Below, one piece after another: positions 25,666 to 34,256 of a stretch of 64,000 bases of DNA. The stretch's first letter is position 1; every line of letters begins with the position of its first letter. The stretch covers positions 1 to 64,000 of the forward strand of contig CAJULD010000016.1 of assembly GCA_910587505.1 (NCBI GenBank). The letters are read 5' to 3'. The position numbers and the translations under genes were made by a program. Origin of the DNA: an uncultured Oscillospiraceae bacterium (GTDB lineage: Bacteria > Bacillota > Clostridia > Oscillospirales > Oscillospiraceae). Under the pieces are notes generated by a model. The model was not told where the DNA came from, did not search any database, and saw only the letters and a list, made by a program, of their open reading frames with translations.

Positions 25666-26294
25666 TCGGACTTTTGAAGAAGGACCTCTATGTGGCGGAT
25701 AAATCCGGACGGCTGCTGCTGGTACTTGCATTGATATTCAGCATGGTGCCCTCGATGGGGGCTTTTGGCAGTACCTATGCCATGATGATGGCGGTCATGA
25801 TGCCGCTGAGCTCCATTGCTTATGACGAGCGGTGCAAGTGGGACCGCTATGCCGCCATGCTGCCCTATCGGGTGGGCCAGCTGGTGTGGAGCAAATATCT
25901 GCTGAGCTACCTCTATACCCTGCTGGGCGGAGGCATCATCGTACTGGGCGCATTCCTGCGGGGTATGACTACGGGGGCGGCGGATTGGAAGGAGACGGCG
26001 GAAATGAGCGGCATGCTGGTAATTGTTATGCTGTTCGTTACAGCGCTGGGCCTGCCGATGCTCTATCGGTTCGGGTCCGAAAAAGGGCGGCTTGCGATGA
26101 TCCTTTGCATGGGCGCCGGCGTTGGCGCGGCTATGGGGCTGATGGGCATTTTCGGAGAGCTTCCCAAACTGCCGGAGATTCCTGTGCCTGTGGTGGCCGC
26201 CGTGGTCGCCGTCCTGGCGGTGGGATTGACCTGGCTGTCCTTCCGCATGAGCGTTCATTTCTACAGGAAGCGGCAGAACGGCGTTTACGTCTGA
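25662..26294 (+). CDS. ABC-2 transporter permease
   Basis: 210 residues with six predicted membrane helices and the N-terminus MIGLLKKDLYVA typical of ABC-2 permeases. SIAYDERCKWDRYAAMLP matches the loop seen in the ABC2_membrane_2 group paired with GntR/YtrB-type ATPases. The start overlaps the ATPase stop by four bases (ATGA), indicating coupled translation. It should form the membrane channel of the exporter. There is no further gene before a long hairpin at 26373. A substrate cannot be read from sequence. Confidence 0.9.
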   Translation: MIGLLKKDLYVADKSGRLLLVLALIFSMVPSMGAFGSTYAMMMAVMMPLSSIAYDERCKWDRYAAMLPYRVGQLVWSKYLLSYLYTLLGGGIIVLGAFLRGMTTGAADWKETAEMSGMLVIVMLFVTALGLPMLYRFGSEKGRLAMILCMGAGVGAAMGLMGIFGELPKLPEIPVPVVAAVVAVLAVGLTWLSFRMSVHFYRKRQNGVYV

Positions 26295-26372
26295 CAAACG
26301 GCGGGGAAGGAGGGAGCGTGCCTGCCCATCCGCCCCTGCACCCGCCGCCAGCGGGAGTGGTACGAACAGTTT

Positions 26373-26416
26373 TTGCAGAGCAGGACCTCCGGCCTGGCCG
26401 GAGGTCCTGCTCTGCA
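26373..26416. terminator. Long perfect hairpin between convergent genes
   Basis: A stem of about 20 bp (26373-26394 with 26396-26416) lies between the ABC permease stop and the convergent DUF815 gene. No T-run follows on either strand, so the terminator role is inferred from position and stem strength. Confidence 0.5.
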
Positions 26417-26445
26417 AGGCAGCCGTTTTAAGTTCCTGCGGTTTT

Positions 26446-27648
26446 TCAGCCTTTTTGCAGTCCCCCTGCGGCCAGGCTGTCCACAAACTGCTGCGCGGCT
26501 CTGGGGGACCGCCCGCCCCGCTCCAGGGCGAACCGCTCCGCCGGCGCGTCCAGCGGCTGGCAGTCCACGCCCCGCCGCCGGGCCAGCGTGCGGACGATGG
26601 CGAGATACTCGCTCTTCCCCGGCCTCTGGAAGGTGATATGCAGTCCAAACCGGTCCGACAGGGACACAGTCTCCTGCATGGCGTCATTCCGGTGGACGTC
26701 GTCGCCCTCCCGGTCGGAGAATTTCTCCTTGACGATATGCCGCCGGTTACTGGTGGCGCAGAGGATCACGTTGCCGCTGCGGGCGGAGACAGAGCCCTCC
26801 AGCACCGCCTTCAGGGCGCTGTAGTTGTCGTCATCCTTCCGGAAGGACAGGTCGTCAATGAACAGAATAAATTTCAGCGGGTTTTCGCTCAGCTCGTCCA
26901 GCAGGGCGGGGATATGCCTCAGCTGATCCCGCCGGACCTCCACCAGACGCAGTCCCTCCTCCTTCAGGGCGTTGCCCACCGCCTTGACGGTGGAGGACTT
27001 GCCGGTGCCCGCGTCGCCGGTGAGGAGCATATTGGCGGCGGGCCCGCCCGACAGCAGGGCCCGGACGTTAGCCAGCGCCAGCCCCCGTTCCCGTTCGTAG
27101 CCCACCAGATCCTCCGGCGCCACGCCGTCCGGGTGTCCCACCGGGACGATGCGTCCGCCGCCGTCCAGGCAGAACATGTGGTGGCGGGCATAGACGCCCC
27201 AGCCGTACCGGCCCACGTTTTCCAGCCGCCGCCGGTAAAGCGCCGCCAGGTCCGTTTGCGTGACGCCGAACCGGGGCAGAAGGGCCGCGTGTTTTTTCAG
27301 CAGCGGCAGCGTCAGGTCCTCCGGCGTCAGGGAGGCCGCCGCCTGCAGGGTTTCCAGCTCCGCTTCCAGACAGCGTGCCATATACTCCGGCGGCGTTTCG
27401 CCCCGGCCCACAGCGCGGATATAGACGTTGTCATCCTCCTCAGCTGCCTGCCGGATACACCGGGCCAGATCGCCGCCGGCGCGGTAGAGCCGCGCGATAA
27501 ACTCTCCGTAGGACTTCAGAGCGTCCCAGTTCCTGCCGTCTACGACGTTCGACAGATGGAGCAGCAGGGCCTCCATCACCGGGTTGGCCAGCAGCCCCCG
27601 GAAAATTGCCAGGGCATGGAGCCTGGCTTCCAATCCCGCTAATTCCAT
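26446..27648 (-). CDS. DUF815-family AAA+ ATPase
   Basis: 400 residues. The N-terminal helical region (about 1-170) precedes a P-loop module with LLTGDAGTGKSST, Walker B FILFIDDLSF and sensor-1 ATSNRRH, the DUF815 layout. SEYLAIV and the Arg-rich end belong to the lid. The family is widespread in Firmicutes and of uncertain function, possibly a loader or chaperone. The ATG lies one base after the ilvD stop on the same strand, so it may be transcribed from the ilv genes, but a functional link to them is not established. Confidence 0.85.
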   Translation of the reverse strand: MELAGLEARLHALAIFRGLLANPVMEALLLHLSNVVDGRNWDALKSYGEFIARLYRAGGDLARCIRQAAEEDDNVYIRAVGRGETPPEYMARCLEAELETLQAAASLTPEDLTLPLLKKHAALLPRFGVTQTDLAALYRRRLENVGRYGWGVYARHHMFCLDGGGRIVPVGHPDGVAPEDLVGYERERGLALANVRALLSGGPAANMLLTGDAGTGKSSTVKAVGNALKEEGLRLVEVRRDQLRHIPALLDELSENPLKFILFIDDLSFRKDDDNYSALKAVLEGSVSARSGNVILCATSNRRHIVKEKFSDREGDDVHRNDAMQETVSLSDRFGLHITFQRPGKSEYLAIVRTLARRRGVDCQPLDAPAERFALERGGRSPRAAQQFVDSLAAGGLQKG

Positions 27649-27649
27649 C

Positions 27650-29305
27650 TCAGTTCAGCACCGCCCCCGACGCGCCGCTGGACACCAGGGCGGCATACCG
27701 TCTGAGATAGCCGGAGAGCTCTTTCCTCTTCGGGACAAAATCCTGCATCCGGGCGGAGAGTTCCTCCTCGCTGACGCACAGCTCCAGCCTGTTGCCGGGA
27801 ATGTCGATGCGGATCCTGTCGCCCTCCTTCACCACGCCGATGGGGCCGCCGCTGGCGGCCTCCGGGGACACGTGGCCGATGCAGGCCCCCCGGGTAGCTC
27901 CGGAGAACCGGCCGTCGGTGATAAGGGCCACGCTGGAGCCCAGCCCCATGCCCATGATGGCGGAGGTGGGGTTCAGCATTTCCCGCATGCCGGGGCCGCC
28001 CCGTGGGCCCTCATAGCGGATGACCACCACGTCGCCGGGATGGATCTCTCCCGCGTTGATGGCCGCCTGGGCATCCTCCTCGCACTCAAAGACCCGTGCG
28101 GGGCCCTCGTGGACGAGCATCTCCGGGGCCACGGCGGAGCGCTTCACCACGCTGCCCTCCGGGGCCAGGTTGCCCCGCAGCACAGCGATGCCGCCGGTGG
28201 AGCTGTAGGGGTCCTCCACGGGCCGGATGACCTCCGTATTCAGGTTTTCGCACCCGGCGATATTCTCCCCCACGGTCTTCCCGGTGACGGTGAGGCAGGT
28301 CAGATCCAGCAGGTTCTTCCTGGACAGCTCGCGCATTACGGCATACACGCCCCCGGCCTCGTCCAGCTGCTCCATAAAGGTCTGTCCGGCGGGAGCCAGG
28401 TGGCAGAGGTTGGGAGTCTTTTCACTGATGCCGTTGGCAATGTCCAGATTGATTTCAATGCCGCACTCGTGGGCAATGGCAGGGAGGTGGAGCATGCTGT
28501 TGGTGGAGCAGCCAAGAGCCATATCCACCGTCAGGGCGTTGTGGAAGGCGGCCCCGGTCATGATGTCGCGGGGCCGGACGTCCTTTTCCACCAGCTTCAT
28601 GACGGCCATACCCGCCCGTTTGGCCAGCTCGAGCCGGGCGGAGTACACGGCGGGGATGGTGCCGTTGCCTTTGAGCCCCATGCCCAAAGCCTCGGTGAGG
28701 CAGTTCATGGAGTTGGCGGTATACATGCCGGAGCAGGAGCCGCAGGTGGGACAGGTTTTGTACTCGTACTCCTTCAGTTTTTCCTCGGTTATGGTCCCGG
28801 CGTTGAACTTCCCCACCGCCTCGGAGATGGTGGAGAAGCTGGCCCGGCCGCCGTCGATATGTCCGGCCAGCATGGGGCCGCCGCTGACAAAAACGGTGGG
28901 GAGATTCAGCCGCGCCGCCGCCATGAGGAGGCCGGGGACGTTCTTGTCGCAGTTGGGGACCATCACCAGGGCGTCGAAGCCGTGGGCCAGGGCCATGGCC
29001 TCGGTGGAGTCGGCGATGAGGTCCCGGGTGACCAGGGAGTATTTCATGCCTTGGTGGCCCATGGCGATGCCGTCGCAGACGGCGATGGCGGGGAAGACGA
29101 TGGGGGTCCCTCCCGCCATGGCCACGCCGATTTTCACCGCGTCCACGATCTTGTCGATGTTCATGTGGCCGGGGACGATTTCGTTGTAGGAGCTGACGAT
29201 GCCCACCAGGGGGCGGTTGATTTCTTCCTCCGTCAGACCCAGCGCATGATACAGCGCCCGGTGGGGGGCGTTCTGGGGCCCCAGCTTTAAGGAATCGCTT
29301 TTCAT
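27650..29305 (-). CDS. ilvD: Dihydroxy-acid dehydratase IlvD
   Basis: 551 residues; dehydrates 2,3-dihydroxy-isovalerate and -methylvalerate to the 2-keto acids for valine and isoleucine. Conserved segments are AVCDGIAMGHQGM (Cys77), the iron-sulfur Cys119 in MVPNCDKN, and CPTCGSCSGMYTANSMN holding further cluster ligands. The start at 29305 (MKSDSLKLGPQ) is preferred over an upstream in-frame codon, whose extra 25 residues come from a palindromic repeat region. It is separated from ilvC by about 1.1 kb of repeats and a small HTH gene, although the set ilvB-ilvN-ilvC-ilvD is otherwise colinear on the minus strand. Confidence 0.95.
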   Translation of the reverse strand: MKSDSLKLGPQNAPHRALYHALGLTEEEINRPLVGIVSSYNEIVPGHMNIDKIVDAVKIGVAMAGGTPIVFPAIAVCDGIAMGHQGMKYSLVTRDLIADSTEAMALAHGFDALVMVPNCDKNVPGLLMAAARLNLPTVFVSGGPMLAGHIDGGRASFSTISEAVGKFNAGTITEEKLKEYEYKTCPTCGSCSGMYTANSMNCLTEALGMGLKGNGTIPAVYSARLELAKRAGMAVMKLVEKDVRPRDIMTGAAFHNALTVDMALGCSTNSMLHLPAIAHECGIEINLDIANGISEKTPNLCHLAPAGQTFMEQLDEAGGVYAVMRELSRKNLLDLTCLTVTGKTVGENIAGCENLNTEVIRPVEDPYSSTGGIAVLRGNLAPEGSVVKRSAVAPEMLVHEGPARVFECEEDAQAAINAGEIHPGDVVVIRYEGPRGGPGMREMLNPTSAIMGMGLGSSVALITDGRFSGATRGACIGHVSPEAASGGPIGVVKEGDRIRIDIPGNRLELCVSEEELSARMQDFVPKRKELSGYLRRYAALVSSGASGAVLN

Positions 29306-29708
29306 AGTCGGACCTTCTTTCCTGCCGCCGCTGGGCGCTCGGCCGAAGGCCGAGTGCCGGGACGGTCGTTTAGACGCCAACGGCGGCTAAATGACGTCCC
29401 TGCGGGCACTTATTTTAGATTCGCGCCTCGCCGGCGCGGGGGCCTTCTTTTCGCGCGAGCGAAAAGAAGCAACGATTTTGCAACGGCCACATCGAGTGGC
29501 CGTGCAAAATTCAATTTTATATGACCACTCGATGTGGTCATATAAAATCTTAGCTCGCTTAGGAAACTACGTTTCCTAAGAACCTTCCTGCATTACGGGG
29601 GTGATTATTTTTAAGCTCCGACGTACCCCGGTTCTCCTGTTTTAATACCTTCGTTGGTGCGCCGGGACTTCTGCGGCTATCCACGGGCATGTCTCAGTGC
29701 CTACCGTT
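29306..29708. repeat. Palindrome-rich intergenic block upstream of ilvD
   Basis: About 400 bp with no gene. It contains hairpins at 29335-29357, 29422-29438, 29444-29469 (11-bp perfect stem, GCGA tetraloop), 29475-29510, 29514-29548 and 29558-29580 (10-bp perfect stem). A copy of the ATTACGGGGG module lies at 29592-29612. Function may be transcript processing or termination, or simply residence of dispersed repeats. Confidence 0.7.
29475..29548. promoter_or_regulatory. Twin 15-bp hairpins with complementary loops
   Basis: Hairpin A (29475-29510) pairs ATTTTGCA and CGGCCAC with their complements, with one bulged A and loop ATCGA. Hairpin B (29514-29548) is a perfect 15-bp stem with loop TCGAT. 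The loops are exact complements, and CCACATCGAGTGG in A is the reverse complement of CCACTCGATGTGG in B. Confidence 0.6.
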
Positions 29709-29942
29709 TTAACACGGGGGAGCTCCCGAGGCATTGTCCTCCGGAATCCACTCCAGAATATCTCCGGGTTGGCATTGCAGAATATTGCAGAGAATCCCCA
29801 GACTTTCTACGCTGATCGCCGTGCTTCCCATCCGCAAACGCTGCATCGTGCCCTCTGAAAGAACCTTCTCCGCCCGAATACGATAAGTAGAATACCCGGA
29901 TTTTTTTAATTCCTGTAAAACATTCATTTTATAATGAAGCAT
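29709..29942 (-). CDS. Small XRE-like helix-turn-helix protein
   Basis: 77 residues. The whole protein is one Cro/CI-type HTH domain ending QCQPGDILEWIPED, the HTH_26/YozG-type signature. The ATG at 29942 follows GGAG by six bases. It lies between ilvC and ilvD on the same strand, inside a segment bounded by inverted copies of the ATTACGGGGG repeat, and is less GC-rich than its neighbours. Probably a DNA-binding regulator brought in with the repeat segment; target unknown. Confidence 0.8.
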   Translation of the reverse strand: MLHYKMNVLQELKKSGYSTYRIRAEKVLSEGTMQRLRMGSTAISVESLGILCNILQCQPGDILEWIPEDNASGAPPC

Positions 29943-29965
29943 AAAATTCTCCAATATCAATTGAT

Positions 29966-30100
29966 ATGTGCCATGAGAATGAATTTCCTATGGAGTACGT
30001 AACCTCCAGCCTGCACCGGATGATTGATTATATGGACCAGCATCTCCAGGAGATTAAGTATCTTTCAAAAATGCTCCTCAAAGAAGCGCCTCGGTGCCGG
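29966..30100 (+). pseudogene. Possible AraC-family gene remnant
   Basis: A short plus-strand frame divergent from the HTH gene translates to about 40 residues including MEYVTSSLHRMIDYMDQHLQ, which resembles the first helix of AraC-type activators. It then runs into repeat sequence and loses similarity. It has no HTH. Offered as a decayed fragment with low confidence. Confidence 0.3.
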
Positions 30101-30210
30101 GAGGACCAAAAGCGGAACGGTAGGGTCTACCGACCCGCACACGAAAAGAGACGCTTCGCCCGATAAGCGGACGGCAAAAGGAGCGGCCAATCAGACTGAG
30201 CCTCGGGCGC

Positions 30211-30406
30211 AAAAAACAATAACCCCCGTAATAGGGTATCGCCCTTCGGGCGATGCCCCAAAGGGGTTCTTAGACCGTAGGTCTAAGCGCGTTTTTGCCT
30301 GCTTCTGGCGCGGGCCAAAAGCAGGCGCAGGGTCCGGGGGCTACGCGCCCCCGGGCCGATTCGGGAAGAACCCACCGTTCGCCGCCGGAGGCGGCGAAGA
30401 TCAGAT
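30211..30406. repeat. Palindromic repeat block downstream of ilvC
   Basis: The block starts with an inverted copy of the ATTACGGGGG module (30211-30232). It continues with hairpins at 30238-30254 (ATCGCCC/GGGCGAT), 30269-30287 (CTTAGAC/GTCTAAG), about 30302-30335, a CCGGGGGC/GCCCCCGG stem near 30340, and TTCGCCGCC/GGCGGCGAA just past the ilvC stop. The 22-bp word at 30260-30281 recurs exactly at 63646-63667. Confidence 0.7.
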
Positions 30407-31423
30407 TTAATTGTTGATAAGCTTGTCCTCGTCAGACCAGCTGTACAGCTTCCGAATATCCGCACCCACGATCTCGGCGGGGTGCTCGGAAGCCTTCTTC
30501 CGCATGGCGTTGAAATGGACCTGCGCTCCGGCATCGGACATATCCAGCAGGAAGTCCTTGGCAAAGGTGCCGTCCTGAATGTCGGAAAGAATCTTCTTCA
30601 TGGCCTTCCTGGTGTCCTCGGTGATGATCCTGGGGCCGGTAATGTAGTCGCCGTACTCGGCGGTGTTGGAGATAGAATACCGCATTCCGGCGAAGCCGCT
30701 CTGGTAAATGAGGTCAACGATCAGCTTCATCTCGTGGATGCACTCAAAATAGGCGTTCCGGGGATCATACCCCGCCTCCACCAGCGTCTCAAAGCCCGCC
30801 TGCATCAGCGCGCACACGCCGCCGCAGAGGACCGCCTGCTCGCCGAAGAGGTCCGTCTCCGTCTCCGTGCGGAAGGTGGTCTCCAGCACCCCGGCCCGTG
30901 CCCCGCCGATGCCCAGAGCGTAGGCCAGGCCGATGTCCCAGGCGTCTCCGGTGGCATCCTGCTCCACGGCGATGAGGCAGGGCACGCCCTTGCCCGCCTG
31001 GTACTCGCTGCGGACCGTGTGGCCGGGACCCTTGGGGGCGATCATGATGACGTTGACGTTCTTCGGCGGCTTGATGCAGCCGAAGTGGATGTTGAACCCG
31101 TGAGCGAAGGCCAGGGTCTTGCCCTCGGTGAGGTTGGGCTCGATGCTCTCCCTGTAGAGCCTGGCCTGCTTCTCGTCGTTGATGAGGATCATGATGACGT
31201 CGGCGGCCCTGGCGGCGTCGGCGGCGGTCATGACGGTGAGGCCCTGACTCTCGGCACGGGCCCAGCTTTTGCTGCCCTCGTAGAGGCCGACAATGACCTT
31301 CACACCGCTGTCCTTCAGATTCAGGGCGTGGGCGTGGCCCTGGGAGCCGTAGCCGATGATGGCCACCGTCCTGTTGGCCAGCTTCTGGAGATCGCAGTCC
31401 TGCTGATAGAAAATTCTTGCCAT
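30407..31423 (-). CDS. ilvC: Ketol-acid reductoisomerase IlvC
   Basis: 338 residues, class I length. It isomerises and reduces acetolactate or acetohydroxybutyrate with NADPH. The Rossmann motif GYGSQGHAHALNLKDSG is near 24-40; the C-terminal knot domain has the Mg ligands in TETDLFGEQAVLCGG and the conserved IHEMKLIVDLIYQ helix. The ATG follows a GAGG-type site. It follows the kinase and ilvN genes with a 64-bp gap and is probably part of the ilvB-led transcript. A GC-rich hairpin follows the stop. Confidence 0.96.
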   Translation of the reverse strand: MARIFYQQDCDLQKLANRTVAIIGYGSQGHAHALNLKDSGVKVIVGLYEGSKSWARAESQGLTVMTAADAARAADVIMILINDEKQARLYRESIEPNLTEGKTLAFAHGFNIHFGCIKPPKNVNVIMIAPKGPGHTVRSEYQAGKGVPCLIAVEQDATGDAWDIGLAYALGIGGARAGVLETTFRTETETDLFGEQAVLCGGVCALMQAGFETLVEAGYDPRNAYFECIHEMKLIVDLIYQSGFAGMRYSISNTAEYGDYITGPRIITEDTRKAMKKILSDIQDGTFAKDFLLDMSDAGAQVHFNAMRKKASEHPAEIVGADIRKLYSWSDEDKLINN

Positions 31424-31487
31424 GATGTGTTACCTCACTTTTAAAATATGATTTTTACAAATGCAGCTTTTCAGCCAAAAGCAGAAA

Positions 31488-31988
31488 TTATTCCTCCGCC
31501 TGCATATCGGAAAGGATCATGTGGACCGCCTCGTCCAGAGACACTTCCGCACCGATAGACTTTTCAGGGATCAGGCCGATATGATCGCGGTCCCGCCACC
31601 ATCGCCGCATTTCTTTTTCTCCAAATGAAAAACGGTTCTTCTTTGTCGCGTGACGCCGCAGAGTTTCTTCAAAAGGCAGATCATAGTAGTATGCATAAAT
31701 TTCTTTTCCGAACAGGGCCGCCGCAGCCTCAAACAGCGGCCGGTACCAATCCGCATACAATATCCCTTCCAGGATCACCACTGCATGATGCTCGTGACCG
31801 TAGCGCAGCAGATGGATCAAAAGCGGGATCGCCGGCGTGTCCTCGCCGTCACGCGCCCACAGCATTTCCCGGCGGACCGTATCCTGGGCTATAATGAGCG
31901 TATTCCGGCCAAGCTCTCGTTGAAGGGCCTTGGCCGCGCTGCTTTTGCCGCTTCCCGAATTGCCCCTTAAAATGATCAGTTTGCTCAC
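31488..31988 (-). CDS. P-loop kinase (AAA_33-like) inside the ilv operon
   Basis: 166 residues. Walker A GNSGSGKS is at 9-16, with a following helix and an acidic QDTVRREML segment as in small-molecule kinases of the AAA_33/zeta-toxin-like P-loop group. A lid-like stretch rich in Arg lies around 110-135. It starts with GTG overlapping the ilvN stop (GTGA), so it is translated with ilvN. Its substrate is unknown and it is not a standard branched-chain biosynthesis enzyme. It is less GC-rich than ilvN and ilvC, which suggests a later insertion. Confidence 0.75.
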   Translation of the reverse strand: MSKLIILRGNSGSGKSSAAKALQRELGRNTLIIAQDTVRREMLWARDGEDTPAIPLLIHLLRYGHEHHAVVILEGILYADWYRPLFEAAAALFGKEIYAYYYDLPFEETLRRHATKKNRFSFGEKEMRRWWRDRDHIGLIPEKSIGAEVSLDEAVHMILSDMQAEE

Positions 31989-32503
31989 AGATTCGTCACT
32001 TTCCGGATGGTATCCGCGCCCCGCTCCAGAGACACCACCCCGGTGCGGCAGATCTCCAGGATCTCATAGTCCCGCATGAGATCGATGAAGTCGTCGATCC
32101 GCCTGCTGTCGGCGGTGACCCGCAGGACGATGGAGTCCCGGGTATAATCCACCGTCTTGGCCTCGAAGGCGTCCGCCGCCGCCCGAATGTCCCCCCGGCT
32201 GGCGGGGTCGTTGCGCAGCTTGATAAGCAGCAGCTCGAAGCTGACGGAGTTTTCGTTGTCCAGCTCCCGGATGGAGCACACGTCCGGCAATTTGTACAGC
32301 TGGTCCACCAGCTGCTGCTTGGTCACCCGCTCCCCGGCGAACTGGACGGTGATCCGGGAGTAGTCCGGGGACTCTGTTTCGCTGACGGTCAGATTGTCGA
32401 TGTTGAACTGCCGCCGCCGGAACATGCTGGTGACCCGGTTCAATACGCCGAACTGATTGCGGACCAGCACGGCCACGGTATAGCGTTTATCCACGTCAGT
32501 CAC
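31985..32503 (-). CDS. ilvN: Acetolactate synthase small (regulatory) subunit IlvN
   Basis: 172 residues. An N-terminal ACT domain (about 7-85; TVAVLVRNQFGVLNRVTSMF) binds the feedback inhibitor valine; the C-terminal ALS_ss_C half follows (about 90-165). It activates and regulates the IlvB catalytic subunit. The frame starts with GTG at 32503, overlapping the ilvB stop; a second GTG three codons later is also possible, as both lie near AAAGGTGG. It overlaps the kinase gene by four bases. This tight packing supports one operon. Confidence 0.95.
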   Translation of the reverse strand: MTDVDKRYTVAVLVRNQFGVLNRVTSMFRRRQFNIDNLTVSETESPDYSRITVQFAGERVTKQQLVDQLYKLPDVCSIRELDNENSVSFELLLIKLRNDPASRGDIRAAADAFEAKTVDYTRDSIVLRVTADSRRIDDFIDLMRDYEILEICRTGVVSLERGADTIRKVTNL

Positions 32504-34163
32504 CCACCTTTGTAATCATATCGTCCATGCTCCCGCCGGGGGGCAGCATGGGCAGGACGAACTCGTCCTCGCCGATGAGGCAGTCGATGAGATACGGCCC
32601 CTCGTACCCGAAGGCCCGCTCCAGGGCCTCGTCCAGGTCCTCCAGCGTATCTACCCGCTCGGCCTTCGCGCCGAAGGCCTCCGCCAGCTTCACAAAGTCC
32701 GTCTGCCGCTCCAGGACGGTGTTGGAGTAGTGCCTGTCAAAGAACAGGGTCTGCCACTGCCGCACCATGCCCAGCACGCCGTTGTTGAGCAGCAGGATCA
32801 CCAGCGGAACCTGACAGGTCACGGCGGTGGCCAGCTCGTTGAGATTCATGCCGAAGCTGCCGTCCCCGGTAACGAGAACCGTATGCTCCCCGGTGGCCAT
32901 CTGGGCCCCCATGGCCGCGCCCATGCCGAAGCCCATGGTGCCCAGTCCGCCGCTGGAGATAAACCGGCGGGGACGGCTGAATGTCAGGGTCTGGGCCGCC
33001 CACATCTGGTGCTGGCCCACGTCGGTGGCAACCGGAGTGTCCGGCGTCAGATGCCTGTCCAGCGTCAGCAGAGCGCTGCGGGGGGTGAGGCCTGTACGGC
33101 TGTCCCGGTTCTCCGCCTCCGTGCGCCGGAAGCCATCCACGGTATCCCGCCACTCCGGGTGCTCCAGCCGGGAGACCAGCTCCGCCAGCCTTTGCAGGGT
33201 CAGCTTCACATCGCCCCGCAGTCCGCACGCCGCCGTCACGTTCTTGCTCAGCTCTGAGCCGTCCACGTCGATATGGACGATCTTGGCCCCTCTGGCGAAC
33301 CTGGTCCGGTCGCCGGTGACCCGGTCGTTGAACCGGGCTCCCAGGGCGATGATGCAGTCGGAGCGGTGCATGGCGGTGGAACAGGCGTAGTGGCCGTGCA
33401 TCCCCTGCATCCCCAGAAACCGGGGGTGGTCCGTGGGGATCCCGGAAACGCCCATGAGGGAGCAGCCGATAGGGGCGTCGATCTTTTCCGCCAGAGCCAG
33501 CAGCTCCTCCTGCGCTCCGCTGGCAATGAGTCCGCCGCCGAAGTAGATAAAGGGACGGTGGGCGGCGTCGATGCAGGCCGCAGCCTCCCGGATGCGCTCC
33601 TCCTTGGCGGCGTGGGGCGGATCGGGAACGACGGGCGGCTGGGGCTCGTAGTCGCAGGAGGCGATCTGGATATCCTTGGGCACGTCCACCAGCACCGGGC
33701 CGGGCCGGCCGGACATGGCCAGCCGGAAGGCCTCCCGGATGGTGTCCGCCAGGTGTTCAATTTCGCCCACGAAGTAGTTGTGCTTGGTGATGGGCAGGGT
33801 GATGCCGGTGATGTCAATCTCCTGGAAGGAGTCGGTACCGATCTGGACGTTGGGGACATTGCCGGTGATGGCCACCATGGGAATGGAGTCCAGGAAGGCG
33901 GTAGCAATGCCGGTGACCAGATTGGTGGCGCCGGGGCCGGAGGTGGCGATGACCACGCCGGGCTTTCCGGTAGCCCGGGCCCAGCCGTCGGCGGCGTGGG
34001 CCGCGCCCTGCTCGTGGGCGGTGAGAACGTGCCGGAGCTCGTCCTGATACTTGTACAGGGAATCGTAGATATGGATTACCTGTCCGCCGGGGTAGCCGAA
34101 CACGGTATCCACCCCCTGTTCAAGCAAAGTCCTGACAACAATGTCAGCGCCGGTCAATTTCAA
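32496..34163 (-). CDS. ilvB: Acetolactate synthase large (catalytic) subunit IlvB
   Basis: 555 residues; a thiamine-diphosphate enzyme condensing pyruvate (or pyruvate and 2-ketobutyrate). The catalytic Glu51 is in AHEQGAAHAADG; ATSGPGATNLVTGI, the FAD-like middle domain and the ThDP motif GDGSFGMN...LLNN are present. The start is a TTG at 34163 with AAAGGA nine bases upstream, giving MKLTGADIV, the family N-terminus. An ATGATG slightly upstream is in a different frame that ends after nine codons. The T-box leader lies directly upstream, so transcription should respond to an uncharged tRNA. Confidence 0.95.
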   Translation of the reverse strand: MKLTGADIVVRTLLEQGVDTVFGYPGGQVIHIYDSLYKYQDELRHVLTAHEQGAAHAADGWARATGKPGVVIATSGPGATNLVTGIATAFLDSIPMVAITGNVPNVQIGTDSFQEIDITGITLPITKHNYFVGEIEHLADTIREAFRLAMSGRPGPVLVDVPKDIQIASCDYEPQPPVVPDPPHAAKEERIREAAACIDAAHRPFIYFGGGLIASGAQEELLALAEKIDAPIGCSLMGVSGIPTDHPRFLGMQGMHGHYACSTAMHRSDCIIALGARFNDRVTGDRTRFARGAKIVHIDVDGSELSKNVTAACGLRGDVKLTLQRLAELVSRLEHPEWRDTVDGFRRTEAENRDSRTGLTPRSALLTLDRHLTPDTPVATDVGQHQMWAAQTLTFSRPRRFISSGGLGTMGFGMGAAMGAQMATGEHTVLVTGDGSFGMNLNELATAVTCQVPLVILLLNNGVLGMVRQWQTLFFDRHYSNTVLERQTDFVKLAEAFGAKAERVDTLEDLDEALERAFGYEGPYLIDCLIGEDEFVLPMLPPGGSMDDMITKVGD

Positions 34164-34256
34164 GTTTCATCATCCTTTCTCGGGGTATTCCAGCCGTTTT
34201 GCCTGCTCCCTGCGGAACAGATGCTAAACGCTGTCCGGCTTTTGGTTTGGAAGTAA
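34164..34256. other. Short leader between T-box terminator and ilvB
   Basis: About 90 bp containing the ilvB ribosome site and a 9-codon ATG frame that overlaps the TTG start of ilvB in another phase. Nothing else is recognised. Confidence 0.4.
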
